Positions 21,726-37,000 of a DNA stretch of 64,000 nucleotides are shown here, in pieces. Position 1 is the stretch's first letter, and each line of letters opens with the position of its first letter. Source of the DNA: Acestrorhynchus altus (Eukaryota > Chordata > Actinopteri > Characiformes > Acestrorhynchidae). Location of the stretch: the NCBI GenBank assembly GCA_034509495.1, contig CM067509.1, positions 8,406,689 to 8,470,688 on the forward strand, read 5' to 3'. The notes beneath the pieces were generated by a model that saw only the letters and a program-made list of their open reading frames with translations, was not told the DNA's origin and did no database searches. A program made the position numbers and the translations under genes.

Positions 21726-24700
21726 GTAAGTTTTTACTGGATAGTTTTGGTCTCTTTTGTCAACATACACACTTAATTACTGATACAAACCTAAATTACA
21801 GCTTTAGTCTTTAGTGTTCTTGGGGTGTCCACACTTCTAAAATATCACATTTGTGTTGAAAGTAAATGTTCTTGATGGACAGATTGTACTGTTAGTAGAT
21901 AATCCCTCTCCAGCTGTGATGATGTAACAACCCTGAGTTAGTGCCACAGTCAGAAAATGAAGGTCAACAGAATCAAACCCCATATAGCCAGTAGTGAAAA
22001 ATATGCATTTTAGATTTGAGAATGTAAGTGTAACAATACAATGAACAAGGCAAGACTTTTGATTTGATACAGTATTCAATAGTCCACAGCAAATGATTGT
22101 ATTATATTGTTAAAAATGTATGAGGATGAGCTTACATATTAGGTTGTTGCTTGTGCGTTAGCCCATGGCTCCAATGGCTTGTCCATTCATTTTTAAACTG
22201 TTAGTGCAGCATGTAGTTTACCATTAAAGATGCTGTATATTATTTCAGACTTTTACCAAATGTTTACCACAGGGTCAGTTATTATTCAACCCCTCAAAAT
22301 ACCAGAACTGGTTCCCTCAATTATTAAGAAGTAATTGCGGTATTAAGAACAATGAGCTTCACTTGCTTGGATTAATGTTCTTTTTTTCCCGCCTCTTCTG
22401 ACTATAAAAGCCTCCCCCCAAACACGTGAATTTTTTTATATGATTTTTAGGGCTGATATCTAGAAGTTTTCTGTCCTATTTGCATGTGAAAACGTCACAC
22501 TAATTATAAGTGGATGCACATTTCTTAACTTATCATTTATTGAACAATGACTTGAATCATCTATATAAATAAACAATTAAACAAAAATATAAAATAAATA
22601 AAAATAAATAATAGTGTTGCAAATACAACTTTCTGCATTTCTATATAAAAGTCCTCAAATAACAACTGTGAAAAAAAACCTTTAGTGCATGTTTGTGTTT
22701 AAAGTGCACTTGACTTAGCAGCATCTAAAATCTTTTTTAGTGCAAATAACAGCAGCAAACCCCTAATTTTTTAATGAAGGAAATTATGTACTTATTGCAG
22801 CATAATATAAACTGGAATGTGCTTAATAGTAATTCAGTTGCAGTCCCTGAGTCTTCTTACTCTACCCATCTTTCACTGAAAGTTCTCTGTACTCCCAGTT
22901 TTAAGAACAGCATGTTGTCATGTTCTGCATGTTCTTCTGTGAGGTCAATTCTTCAATGAAGTCATTGATCGGAACACTTTATTAGGCTAATGTCCATTTT
23001 TATTTGCCTTGCACAGTTTATGGAAACACATTCAGATGCAGATATTCTTGAGCAGGATTTTCATTAATGTACAGTCATGGCCGAAAGTGTTGGCACCCCT
23101 GAATTTTCTCCAGAAAATGAAGTATGTCTCCCAGAAAATTTTTGCAATTACACATGTTTTGTTATACACATATTTATCTCCTTTGTGTATATTGCAACAA
23201 CACAATAAACAGAGTAAAAAAGGCAAATTTGACATAATTTTACACAAAACTCCAAAAATGGACCAGACAAAATTATTGGCACCTTTTCAAAATTGAGGGT
23301 AAATAACTTTGTTTCAAGCATGTGATGCTCATTAAAACTCACCTGTTATAAGTAACAGGTTTGGGCAATTTAAATATCACACCTGAAATCAGATAAAAAG
23401 GAGAGAAGTTGACTCAATCTTTGCATTGTGCGTCTGTGTGTGCCACACTAAGCATGGAGAACAGAAAGAGAAGAGAACTGTCTGAGGACTTGAGAACCAA
23501 AATTGTGGAAAAATATCAACAATCTCAAGGTTACAAGTCCATCTCCAGAGATCTTGATGTTCCTTTGTCCACAGTGTGCAACATAATCAAGAAGTTTACA
23601 GCCCATGGCACTGTAGCTAATGTCCCTGGACATGGACAGAGGAGAAAAATTGATCAAAGGTTGCAATGCAGGATAGTCTGGATGGTGGATAAGCAGCCCC
23701 AAGCAAGTTCCAAAGAAATTCAAGCTGTCCTCTAGGCGCAGGGTGCATCAGTGTCAGCTCGAACTATCTGTTGACATTTGAATGAAATGAAACGCTATGG
23801 CAGGAGATTCAGGAGGACCTCACTGCTGACAGAGACATAAAAAAGCTAGACTGCAGTTTGCCAAAATGTATGTAAGTGAGCCAAAATCCTTCTGAGAAGA
23901 CATCTTGTGAACAGATGAGACCAAGATAGAGCTTTTTGGTAAAGCACATCATTCTACTGTAGGAATGAGGCCTACAAAGAAAAGAACACAGTACCTACAG
24001 TCAAATATGGTGGAGGTTCAAAGATGTTTTGGGGTTGTTTTGCTGCCTCTGGAACTGGGTGCCTTGACTGTGTACAAGGCATCATGAAATCTGAAGATTA
24101 CCAAAGGATTTTGGGTTGCAATCTAGGGCCCAATGTCAGAAAGCTGGGTTTGCATGCTAGGTCATGTGTCTTCCAACAGGACAATGACCCCAAACATACT
24201 TCAAAAAGTACCCAGAAATGGATGGAAACAAAGTGCTGGAGAGTTCTAAAGTGGCCAGCAATGAGTCCGGATCTAAATCCCATTGAACACCTGTGGAGAA
24301 ATCTTAAAATTGCTGTTGGGAGAAGGCACCCTTCAAATGAGAGACTTGGAGCAGTTTGCAAATGAAGAGTGGTCCAAAATTCTAGTTGAGAGGTGTAAGA
24401 AGCTTGTTGATGGTTATAAGAAGCAATTGATTTCAGTTATTTTTTCCAAAGGTTGTGCAACTAAATATTAAGTTGAGGGTGCCAATAATTTTGTCCGGCC
24501 CATTTTTGGAGTTTTGTATATAATTGTCAAATTTGCCTTTTGTTTCCTCTGTTTTTTTGTGTTGTTCCAATGCACACAAAGGAAATAAACATGTGTATAA
24601 CAAAACATGTGCAATTGCAAAATTTTATTGGAGAAATACTCCATTTTCTGCAGAAAATTCAGGGGTGCCAACACTTTCGGGCCATGACTGTATATAGGTT

Positions 24701-27700
24701 GGCTGGAAACCTGGTTATTGTCTGCATCAACTAAACCATGCTTCAGAACAAATTAAACCATTCTAGGCTGCTCCAGGGCAACTCCGTGTCTGAGAGAGGG
24801 GCGCTGTCAGAAAAGCTTGGTGGTATTTGATTGTGTCCTCCTTTTTTAGATTGAATGACTGGAATGAAACTTCTCCCATCCAGAGAAGGTGATTTAATGG
24901 AAAACAAATTGGGAGTTGTTACATACCCCAATGTTTATATTTGAAATGTCACATATTTTAGTTAATATTTATTTATTGATTTGCATTAAGCTCAGTTGTC
25001 ATTAAATGGGGAGCTCATGGTCCTTCAAATTAGATGGATGTTTTAGGGCCAATTTTCATCGAATGCGGGTTTGAAACTGCCCTGCAGGTCATCTTTTAGA
25101 TCCCACATGTGAATGTTGTTTACCTTATACTTCCGTTTTACATAAGTAAATAATTTAAATGGCTGAATGTGGTAAGAAAACAAGTGTCGTGTGGAAGTTT
25201 TTTTTAACTGAACTTTGTTGACGATAGTAAAGCAGTATGTATTTCCCGTGGTAAAGCTAAAGACTGCAGATATTCACCATCGGCACTGTACACTCATTTG
25301 CGCTCACGGCATGGTCCACAGTTATCCTGAGCCGAAGTTGAGCTGCAGTGAGCAGATTCGCAGTCAGATCAATCGACGTCAAGAGGCAAGGTTGTTCCAG
25401 CCTCAGGTTCACATTCAAGACCTGCTGAAATGACACTGGAAGATGTATTGGTGCACCTTGAGTTTGTGACTACCTGTGGCTGATGGCCTGTTTAAGTGTA
25501 TTCGTGTTGAAAAATACATGCACAAATGTGCTTATCGGGGTTTATCGGTTGTTCTTGGCCCCATGATTACCAAAAACACATTCGCATTTGAATTCAACAT
25601 ATTTGTAGCTAAAAAAATGTAATCCGATGGATGGGGATTTTCCTCACCTCCGTCACATCCCTAAACTATAGTGTGGCAAATGACTCCGACAGATCTGACT
25701 ATAACAGCCTAACTAAGGAGAGAATCAGAAGGTAACATAAACATGGGATTATCCTGAAACTTTGGCGTCTAACTGCTCCACCGTCACAAACTTGAATGAT
25801 CACGTAAAGTCAGACGGCAGCACCAACATCCCAGTTTTCCATAAATCTCTATGTCCATGAATCCCTGGATCTGCAGCCTGTCACTAAACTAACATTAATT
25901 ACCAAATGCTGAGTCCCAAACATTATCTGGAAGGTTATTCCAGAGCTGGGGGATTTTGTAAGAGAATGCACTTCCCCCTGCTGAAGTCTTCTGAATTCTG
26001 CAAACTAGTAGGGAGCCAGAACCCTGTGATGTGATTGATCATGATGACTCATAATGGGAGATTATATCTTGCAGGTACTCAGGAACAAGCATGTAGGGCT
26101 TTATATGCAAGTAAAAGAATTTTACATTTAATATGGAATTTGACCGCAAGTCAGTGCAGTGCTGATAGTATTGGACTGATGTGGTCAAATTTTCTAGTTT
26201 TAGTCTGACCCCGGCTGCAGCATTTTGAACTAACTGAAGTCTATTTAGGTTCCTGCTTGTACAACCTGATGAGTGCATTGCAGTAATCTAACCTTGAGAT
26301 GATAAATTCATTCACTAGTCCTTCAAATGCACTGATTAATCTACATTTTATAGATATATTTTTTTCAGAGGTATATTTCTCAGGGCAAAAAGCTGTACAA
26401 CCAAATTGAAACAGAAATTTATAGCAAAATGATGGCAAGTAGCACTATCTAATGTAATAATAATAATAATAGTAATTATACTTTTTTAACCTACTGTGTT
26501 TTGCACACACATGAATTAATCCTCCGCATTTAACCCATCCTCACACAGTGTTAACACATACACACTAGTGACTTTACATACCTGGAGGCAGTGAGCACAT
26601 GTGCTCGGGGCGGTGGGCAGCCGTATCTGCAGGGTCCAGGGAGCTGGGGAGTTCAGTGCCTTGCTCAAGGGCACTTCAGTCATGTTCTGAAAACTTGAAA
26701 ATAATGAACTGACAGCAAGTCATGGTAAAGGGCAGACTGCTGCACCTTAAGCAGAAAACAAACATCAGAAGATTTCAGTGCCAATGTAGCCCGATAATTA
26801 TATGGTGGACACGGCACAAGAACAGATTGGGACAATATTTTAGAAATAAATAAAAAAATTGTTGCATTTTTACAGCTGAAGTCACAGAGCAGCTTTACAG
26901 AAATCAAAACTAAGAAAGTGAACAACACACGAAACAAAGCATAAAGACATAATCCACCCAATGAGACAAAGGGCGACAGCAGCAAGGAAAAACTCATTCA
27001 GAAGTGGAAGAAGAGTACTTGGGAGGAAGGCTCACAAGGGGGCGCCCATTCTCTACTGTTCAAACACACGTCACACTTTAGATATGTCTACAGTGACTGC
27101 TACCCTTAACTTATATTTGCAGCCAGTATGCAGTCATCAGCTTTCTTTGCTTTTTAGTGTTTGAGCTCACAAGGGCCTTTCCTTTTGATCAACTAAATTG
27201 TTGATTTGGCTTCTGATATAGATTTATTATGGGTTTTTAGCCTAATGATAGTCTTCTTCACTTGCAGAGACACATTAACACTTTATTTAAATTTTATGAT
27301 TGGATTGTACAGACAAGAGATGTCACAAATGTTACTTCAGCATTCATTTTTAAAGAATAATACTATACTAGTGCCTAATGAAAGTTGGTTCCAAAATCCT
27401 GTTCAAATGCATAAAGAAAAACTTAACATGGCCATCTAAATGTGGTGCTGCAGTGGTATCTCAACATCACTTCCACTTTCTTCATCACTATCTGTTGATG
27501 AAGAAAAATTGATAAAGAAAACTTTGATAATGCACCAAAAGCAAAAGATTCCATCTGTCATTTCAAAGTAAATGTAAAGTAGGAAACCAGTAGACTCGCA
27601 TATTAGTGTCGAGCAGGACAGTTTCAGTATCAGGATGAACCTCAAATTACTTTTACTACTGTTCACATGCTACTGTTACTATAGACTTAGACTTATATAA

Positions 27701-30700
27701 TCATCTTGGTATGTCAGTGACTTGTAATAGTGCAAATAAGATCTTTGTTGTTCCTTTGGGCTCGGCACACTGGCAACTGCACTATTTAACTTTGGTAAAG
27801 CAGACAGAACAACAGAAGTCATATTGCCAACTGTGCATTCATGACCAGGTTCTTTAAAAATAACCCAGGGAGTGTATTTGTCAAGAACATTTCAGATTGT
27901 TACTTGAATCACAGGCATATAATTCGTTTTTTAACAATTTTTAAAAAGCAGATGGGTTATTTTGTTTATTTGACCTTTCTGTGGTTTTTGATATTATTGT
28001 AATGCATGGTTTTGCCAGAAGGTGTCGTTGAAGTTCTGCACAGCACAGCACCATCTCATGATGGCCTTGAGTGAACACAAGAAGAAAAATAAATGTTTTT
28101 CAGCCATGAGTACATGCACATTTAATCGTGCTTAGTTAAGCTTTATCTGTCTGTGTAATTGGGTATTTCTTGTCATTGTTTAATATATTATGTTTTCTAG
28201 ACTAAGCTCAGTCTCAGTCTTGCCCTTGCCCTCATTCTCTCAGTCTCCTTAATACATTGATAGTAGAATACAGGTTGTAAGATTTTCTGACCTCTGGTTT
28301 ATTTTATGCTTTTCACTGAGCAGTAATCATTGCAGTCCCACTCTCCTGATTATATTGACTTCACTTTGTTTGCAGTGAATGGGCAGCCGCGGCCCCTGGA
28401 ATCCTCTCAAGTGAAGCACCTGCGCAAGGAGCTAATCCAGCTGAGAAACAAAATCAACAGCCTGCTGGACAGCCTGGAGCCACCTTCAGAACCTGCACTG
28501 GAAAGCAGTAATCAACAAACTGGTATACCATGATAGCATAGACTTCCATACACTTACAGATACACCCCAGAGTTTGTTTCCGGTCAGCAACACTTACAGG
28601 TGAAAATGGCGGAATGCTGTTAGGGGTATACAGAATCTGTGTGGAAGATGCAATATGCAATAAGGCTACATAACCAATTGTAATCTTATTGTAATTGCTA
28701 TACAATTATGTTATGTTTCCATGATGGGCACACTGTTAAGGGCTGTAGTGAGTCAGAACAAACAAGTTGTAGGTGTAGAAAGAATAACTATTAAACTTAC
28801 TATTAAGCTTACTAATTCTATTGTAATAGTTTGTAATATTACACTACACTACCATCACTAAATCTACTACATCTTTAACACTAAGACTTTAAAAATGTTT
28901 AATTAAAAAAAAAAAAATACTGACGTAACATGTTCAGCATCCAAGTGTAGGCCGTGCACTCACAACATTCCAGCTTACTCCGGCAAAATGATCCAGTATT
29001 AATATCATTATTGGAAAAAATATTTATACCATTTAGGGATGTGATGAAGTTCGAATTCGATGACATTGGAATCATTTTTAGCAAATTCGAATTTAATTGA
29101 TGTTTTAGGGCCAAATTTCCTCAAAGGCAAATTTGATATCGCTGCTGGTATATAAAACAGAACAACTCATACGGTCTGTTCCGGACAGACCGACGCAGAC
29201 ACGGATATAAATACAGCACTTTAATGGGACAAATGCAAAAAACAGAGTCAAACAGTCCAGGTCAGTAACAGACAGGAGAGACAATACCAGAATGGACAAA
29301 CCAAGGACGGAAAACAGGTGAAGATCAATAACCAGTAAAAAAAAAAACAGGTGAAGATCAATAACCAGTAAAATAAACACAGGACGAGACGAAAGGCAGG
29401 AGTCAGGAGCGGAAACGGGTCACACACAGACAGACTGATAACAATAAACATGGATGGCACGTTAAAGGTTGCGATGCAAAGCCAGACACTGAACAGGTTG
29501 AAAGGCTGGATTAAACACACTCTGGACCAGAAAAATACAATCAGAACTCCGGTGATCAGGAACGTGAGTCACATGATCAGTCAGGGGACAAACTGAAGGA
29601 TTCTGTGAATTGGAGTCCAGAGAGACTGGGGGGTGCATCACACATACACGTTGATTTCCACCCTGCAGGTCATCTGTTAGAGACCACCAATGTTCATCCG
29701 AATTTAATGGTGAATGTTGTTTACTTCATACTTCCGTTGTACATAAATAAATTATTAAAATGGCCAAATGTGGGAAAAAACAAGTATAAAACACAAAACA
29801 ACAATTCGACGGATTTGTAGCTAAAAAATTTGAATCCAACGGATGCAGATTTTCCTCAGCTCCGTCACATTGCTTTTAGTAACTGATGTGACGACCTTGA
29901 GCAGCAGGAACCAAATGCCTCCAGTAATTGATCCTGCACAACATGTCCTAGGAATTATTGCCCTTTCCTACAAATCTCCAACTTCTTCCTTACATGAGCT
30001 ACTCTTTTTAGGTCATTTTACATTTTTTTTGGGTCAAGATCTGGGATTTTTTGATTGGCTCATAAATGTTAAACCCCACTTTATTTAACAATTGTCTTGT
30101 TTCCTTTAGACTTATCTTGCTGCATGATTCAATTAAGTAAACCTTAGTTTATGGACACATACCTTGACATTCTCCTTTAGAATTTACTAGTTGAATAAGA
30201 CTAATGGCAAGCAGTCTTGAACCTGAAGCTACAAAGCAGCTACAAACCCTGATACTGCCACTTCCATGCTTAGTTGTTGACATTCTTTTGTCAGAATACA
30301 GTGTGTGTTTTTTCACCAAAAGTAACACACTTAATTTAACTCAGATATGTTTAGTTTGGATTCATCTGTCCACAGAACATTCTTCCAGTCTGAGTCTGGC
30401 TTATACGTGTGATGTTGAGTACATACTACACTGCAATTATTTTTGGAGAGTAGTAAAAAAAAAAACGGTCTTGCCATTCTGCCATGCTGTCTAGTTTTTG
30501 TTTGCCTGGTTGTGAACTACAGGAGAGGCCTGTAGGTCCTTAGATGTTACCCTGGGGCTTCTTGTGTACCCTTGGAGGAATTTTTGCTGGTGGCCTTTGA
30601 TGACCTTTTTTCCTTTATTCAAAGTACATCCATAACCCTTTATAGGTTAAATGAAAAATCCTAAATGCCAGGTTTTGCTATTTGCCAAAGCTCAAGAGAG

Positions 30701-33700
30701 TACTTTATGTATTTATTGTGGCATGCAAAAGTTTTGGTACCCCTGGTCAAAATTAGTTACTGTGAACCAAGCATCACAGTCCAACCAAAAGTCTTACAGT
30801 TCTATGAGATTCCTGGGCCGTCTAACATACATTGCTGTTTTGAGGTCTATCGATGTTCAGATGAGGAGTTTATGAGGGCCATGTGCCTTTTGAGGTAGTC
30901 TATTTTGGATTTCGAGGTGTGATCATTGTCCATTTGTAGAAGCCATTCTCTTGTATATGTTTGTTTCCAGAATTAGCTGGAATTTTATTGAATCCATTAC
31001 CTTCTACCCACATGAAGTTTTCCTCTTGACATTGGCTGCAATACAACCCTAAAGTATGATTGATGCACCTCTATGCTTAATAGTGTTTAATAGTAGAGGT
31101 GTTCTTTTGATGAAATGATGTGCCTTTTTTTCTCCAAACATAACTTTGCTCATTGTGGCTCATTGTTGGTCTAAAGAACTTGCTTTCAGAATGCATCAGG
31201 GTTGTTTATCCCAGGTCTAAGATGGTGCTGCGGAGGTGGCAGCCTGTTGCAGCTGCTCCTGCTCACTTCTTTTTTCTTCATCCACAATGGAGACTGAGCT
31301 TGTGGCACTTGTATTGTTGTATTTGTTTTTTGCACTACTTTCCTTAATGTTTATGACCATGTCTGGAGATCCAATGCAGAGCCACATGCCTATTGTTTAC
31401 ACCCGAGTTCAGCTGTTAGTACTTAGCAACACAGCTGTATTGCTGCAGGCAAGGCATGACATCTCCCGCAAGCTGCAGAAGAGGAGGCAGGGGAGCCAGG
31501 CTGGAGCTCTGCATTGCACATGAATGAGATGCTACAAGCCTGTTCATTGGGAATTTCCCTATTTCAGGAGCTCACAGCACTAATGCAGCATGGCTAACCA
31601 CAATATCTTTGGTTATGCTCATATATTTGAATGGCATTCCTTTGTGCGGACAGCGGTAAGATCAAATGAGGACTGCCAGAATTTGTGAATGATAGATGGT
31701 GTAAATCTGGGCACATCATTAACAGGAACAAATCTGCTATAAGGACATTGTTAGCCTGTGACCATATAACCCCTGGCAAAAATTGTGGAATCACCACTCT
31801 TGGAGAAAGTTCTTTCAATTGTTTAATTTTGTTGAAAAAATGTTAATCAAGGAGACATGCCACAAAACTGTCTTTTCAAAATTCCAACTTTCTGGCATTA
31901 AGAAACAATAAAAAAAAACTTGTTGTCAATTATAATTGTGTTTTTAGATCAAGTAGAGGAAACAAATAGGGAATGACTAAATTCTGAGGAATCATGAGAC
32001 ACTGCACCTTTAGTAGTTTGTTACACCACCTCTGGTTTTTATAACAGCTTGAATTCTCTGAGGCATGGACTTAACTAATGACAAATGGTATTATTTATCA
32101 ATCCATCTGCAACTCACTCTTATTACTGTTGCCAGTTCAGCTTTACATGCTGGAGCCTTGTCATTGACCATTTTCGTGAACTTCCGCCAGAGACTGAAGT
32201 CTGGACTATGTGCAGGCCATGCGAGTGACATATATCTTTCACGTCCTTTGCCCTATGGCAAGATGCATGATCTTCAAAACTTTTCTGTGTGTGTTTTAGA
32301 GTTAATAATTTTTGACTTTTTTTATAATGCTTATATTGTATATATACTGCAGTGGTAATCTATTTTTTGTACAGAGTGACTTGCTATTCCTTTGCTCATG
32401 TAACAATGTGAATTTCCCCACTGTGGGATTAATAAAGGATTATCATTAATTATCTTGTCACAGATGTCCTTTTACAAACTTCTGGTGCTGAATTTCAGAT
32501 GCTGGAGAGGCATTTTTTCTGATTTTGGATATATTTGTTTGTGTTGAACCGTAGAATAAGGTGCCAAACTCGAATGTGAAAAAACTAAAAAGAAATTATT
32601 GAGAGATAGCTGCTTGTAGGATTGCTAGAATGGCGAGTGTTTCTTGGTCTTCCAGACCTCCACTTCAAACAGAGGAAATGGCAACCAGAAAATGCTTAGC
32701 AATATACTTATAGCATTCTCCTGCATTGTGTGGACTCATGACAATAAAATGACTGACAATAAAAATATTTAAAAAATTACATTTATTTTTTCAGAATGCA
32801 TGGAGCCTGTAGATACAGCAGTGAAACAGGCCCCACCTGTCAGTGCTGCCAGCATGTCTGCTTTTGACCCTCTGAAAAACCAAGAGGAGGTCAGCAAGAA
32901 TGTCATCTCAGCATTTGGCCTGTCAGATGAGCCTCCAGGTACACGAAGCACATACGCACATTTTCATTCATGCCATCTTTTTGGCATCTCTTTTTTTTTA
33001 AGTGAGTTTATCAGGGTGAGCTACTCAGATCCAGACTTCATTTTCACACTCATAACATATACGCAGCATTTCACATGACTTCTTCCAAGCATCTTTTGTG
33101 GGAAAAGACTAATCTCTATTTTTACAGTTGTGTTCGCACAGTAATTCAAGTAATCTGCATCTAAGAGATTAAGGAATCTCCTGGGGAACTCCCTAGGACT
33201 GGCCTCAATACATTGGCTTGATTAGCAAAAGGGCTTCAATGTCCTTATGTCTCTCTCCTGTTGTTTCAGCCCCAACAGCTGCAGGGGAGGAGCGCTCTGG
33301 CACTCCAGACAGTATTAACTCCTCCTCAGCCATTCACCCCCCTGCTGCAGCCCCTCAGGGCCCACCACCATACTCAGGGGTCCAACAGCCTCCTGCCACT
33401 ACAATGGATGGTAAAATACTTATATTTACACACCACCTGAATACTTTTCCTTACATTTTGTCCTACATCCTTCTATAATTTTCCAGGAAATATTGGTCAC
33501 ATTTACCCAGCAAAGAAACTAAAAGGTTAAATAAGTAAAAGCTGGTGAGGAGCGTCATGTTTTCCTCTGTCAGATTCTGTCCCATTTCCACAGAGCTCTT
33601 GTCTACTGACTCCACATGAGAAACTGTATTGTTTCTTTGGCCTCAGCATTTGTGCTGTTGGTCACTATGGTTACATAGAACACAGTGTCAGAATTTGGGG

Positions 33701-33975
33701 AACCTTGATGAGCACGCCAGTAAGCTTGCCTGCACTGAAGCACAGACACACTTCATTACAGTTGCAAGAAAAACTGAACCCTTTAGAATTAGCTGGACTT
33801 CTGCATTGGTTATTAATAAATTGTAGTCTGATCATTATCCAAGTCAGAGGTATAGACAGTACAGTACTGGCCACGAAAAGTCCCTACTAATGTAACTAAA
33901 GGAATCCAGAATGTTTCATTATTTAATGTTACTAAAAGGTGATTTTACTTCAGTATTAATTATCAATACATATAC

Positions 33976-34033
<58 letters not shown>

Positions 34034-37000
34034 TGAGTTAGGGTTTATTAATAGAAACACAAAATGATTGGCTGATACTCTGATACTAAGTTATGCTGCC
34101 CATATATTTGACCCAAGTCTTTTAATTCTATCAGGACATGCCTTCTGACATTACAATGTTTTGTAATAAACATTGTCTTCCTTTGTTGGGTGGCTACCAG
34201 ATTTCAAGCTGTCTCAAACATTAGAATTCTATTAGCTTTTTTTCATTGTGCTCTTCCTGGATTGAGATTCTGTAACCAAACAACTGCACAAAGATCATCA
34301 GATATGCCATGTATTAACTAGAGTGGTGAAACGCACTGTTGTTTTCCATTGAAAACATTTTCCAGAGTGATGAATTGACTCTGGCAATCTGACAGATCCT
34401 GATTTTTGGTGGATGGTACCTGACTGCATAGATGTCGTTATGTAGTGATTTGAATATCCTAATAATTAGAATGCTTTGAAAGCACGTATTGTTTAGTGTA
34501 TCTGACTGCGTCTCAAATCCCACCTCTTCTTTCTTAGGTCAGATGTATCAGCAGTACCAGGCTCCAGGTGGCTATCCCCCCCAACAGCCAGCAACTACCC
34601 AGCAGCAATATGGGATGCAGTACCCAGGTAACCTTCCTATCCAGTCTTACATTCCTGTTTACTCACTGAAGGACAGGCAGGGACAGTAGTTCTCAACCCA
34701 GTCCTAGACAAACTGTATTTGCACATGTCAGCAATGGGTGCAACTTAAAGTAGGTATTCAATTATTTTTGTACACAGCCTCAGTGTTGGCCCTCCAGTCC
34801 ACTTTGTTGTCCAGCAGGACACCCAGTTATTTGAATATGTCCACCAGCTTAACGTTCTGACCCATGATGGTAACAGGCCTAATGTAGGTCTTCTTCCTTC
34901 TGAAGTATACCACCATTCCATTTCTGGAATAAGATTTAAGTTATATTAATCTAGGTATAGATCAACTATAGATTACTATATTGCATATTAAACACCTTGT
35001 CACAATACAGTACTACATTACTGCAGGACGCCTGAGCATTACAGCAGACGTGGTGTTCCAGTGTCCCATTATCAATTATGTGTGAGTAGTTTGACCATAG
35101 GAGGATGGGTTGGGGTTTTTTTCCAGCTCTGGGTGAGTTTTTCCTTGCCACTGTCACACTTTGGCTTGCTCACTGGGGGGTTTTGTCTTTTTCCTTTGTT
35201 TTGTGTGTTGTTGATCATCTTTATTTTTGGTTTATGTAAAGCTGCTTTGTGACATCAGTTGTAAAAAGAGGTTTTACATTTGATTTGATTTAAGCTCTGA
35301 TAAAGATCAGACTGTCATCTCGGATCTGCACTGAGCTCCTTGGACTGTCCCATTATACTGTGTTGGACAATCCAGTCAATGCTGTCAAAAAAACCCTTTT
35401 TATATGGGTCATTATTTAGGACAAGTATAATGTTCATGATCAGTAACTGATCATACACCTTTTTAATTCAAACTGTAGGTTGCAAACTCTGCCCCAGAAA
35501 AAAAATTCAAATTTTGCTATGACATTCATTCCCACGGTATTTTCTGACAACAACTATGTATCAGGACAAGACATCTTTTTGTAGAGCTGATTATGTATTG
35601 ATCACTTACTACAATCTGATGTATTTTGTCTGCCCTTATTCGATGTCAGTTTGGGTGATGGGCCAGGATTATTGTTGGGTGGCGTTTAATTGCAGTATGG
35701 TTATTTTCAGACTCAAAGTGATTCAGGTTGGTTTTAGACAGAATTTTGCACACTTTGGGTCAAGTCCAAGCTCAAAGATTTTAGTCAATTTGTGCTTAGA
35801 AATTTCAATGGCAGCATTTGGCTTTTAACCCAAATTTCTGGGCCAGTTTGAATTTTAATGCAGGCGTGAAGGCCTTTATGTTTCATGCATCCGGAAAGTA
35901 TTCAGTGCTTCACTTTTTGCACATTTTGTTGTTAAAGCCTTATTCCAAAATTGAATTCATTTTTCCCTCAAAATTGTACCCAGACTATCCCACAATGACA
36001 AAGTTTGTTTGAAATTTTTGCAAAATAAAACACAAAAATATAACCTGTACATCAGTATTCACAGCTTTTTCTCAATACTTGCACCTTTGCCTGCAATTAA
36101 AGCCTCAAGTCTTTTTGACTATGATGCTACAAGATTGGCACACCTGTTTTTGGGACATTTAATCTTCTTTGCAGAACCTTTCAAACTCTCATTAGATTCG
36201 ATGGTGAGCATCAGTGCACAGACATTTTTAGATATTCTGATTGAACCCAGTCTGAGGAGCAGATTATCATCAAGGATGTCTCTGTACATCACTGCAGTCA
36301 TCTTTCCCTCAACCCTGACAAGCCTCCCAGTTGCTCCAGCAGAAAAACTTACCCACAGGATGATGCTGCCACCACCATGTTTCACTGTAGGAATGGTACT
36401 GACTAGGACAGGGGTTGGCAAACCGTGGCTCTGGAGACGCATGCAACTCTTTCATCCTTATCCTGTAGCTCTGCATGGTTTGGAAAAATAAATAAGTTAG
36501 TTCTTTTATAAAAAATTGTTCTAAAATGGAAGATTGTGATCTTCAGATATTAATTTAAAAATACATTTTTCAAAATATAATTCAAAGTAAGCATCACGCT
36601 CGCAGAAGCCGTTTCACCCGCCAAAACGCAGGAGTTGTAAATCAACCGGAGCTGAAGCTGGAAACTCCGCTTACAGACACAGTTTACAGCCCTGTAAAGA
36701 TGAAAGTGACTTTATACAGCCCAGATTTACAGATGCTCAGCGCAGAGATTCAGGAGCAGAAGGCCCATTAACCAGCTCAAAGAAATATTTATCCAGATTT
36801 ATTCACAATTATTTATTTTCATTGTTTAGTGACATAGTACTTTTTCCCATTTTATTTTATTAAATTCGGGTCAAGGCTTTTTTTGCTTTTGTTTGCTAAA
36901 AGGTTAATTTAAGTTCAGCTTTTTAATTATTTTCAATTTAAATAATTTTTTTCAAGAATCAAAATGTGAAATTAAATTTTCTCTGTAGCACTTCATGGAT

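Noticed and set aside
27436..27666. 76-codon minus-strand frame with an acidic end
   Set aside because: Lies in a tfg intron, no splice sites in phase and no homologue recognised.
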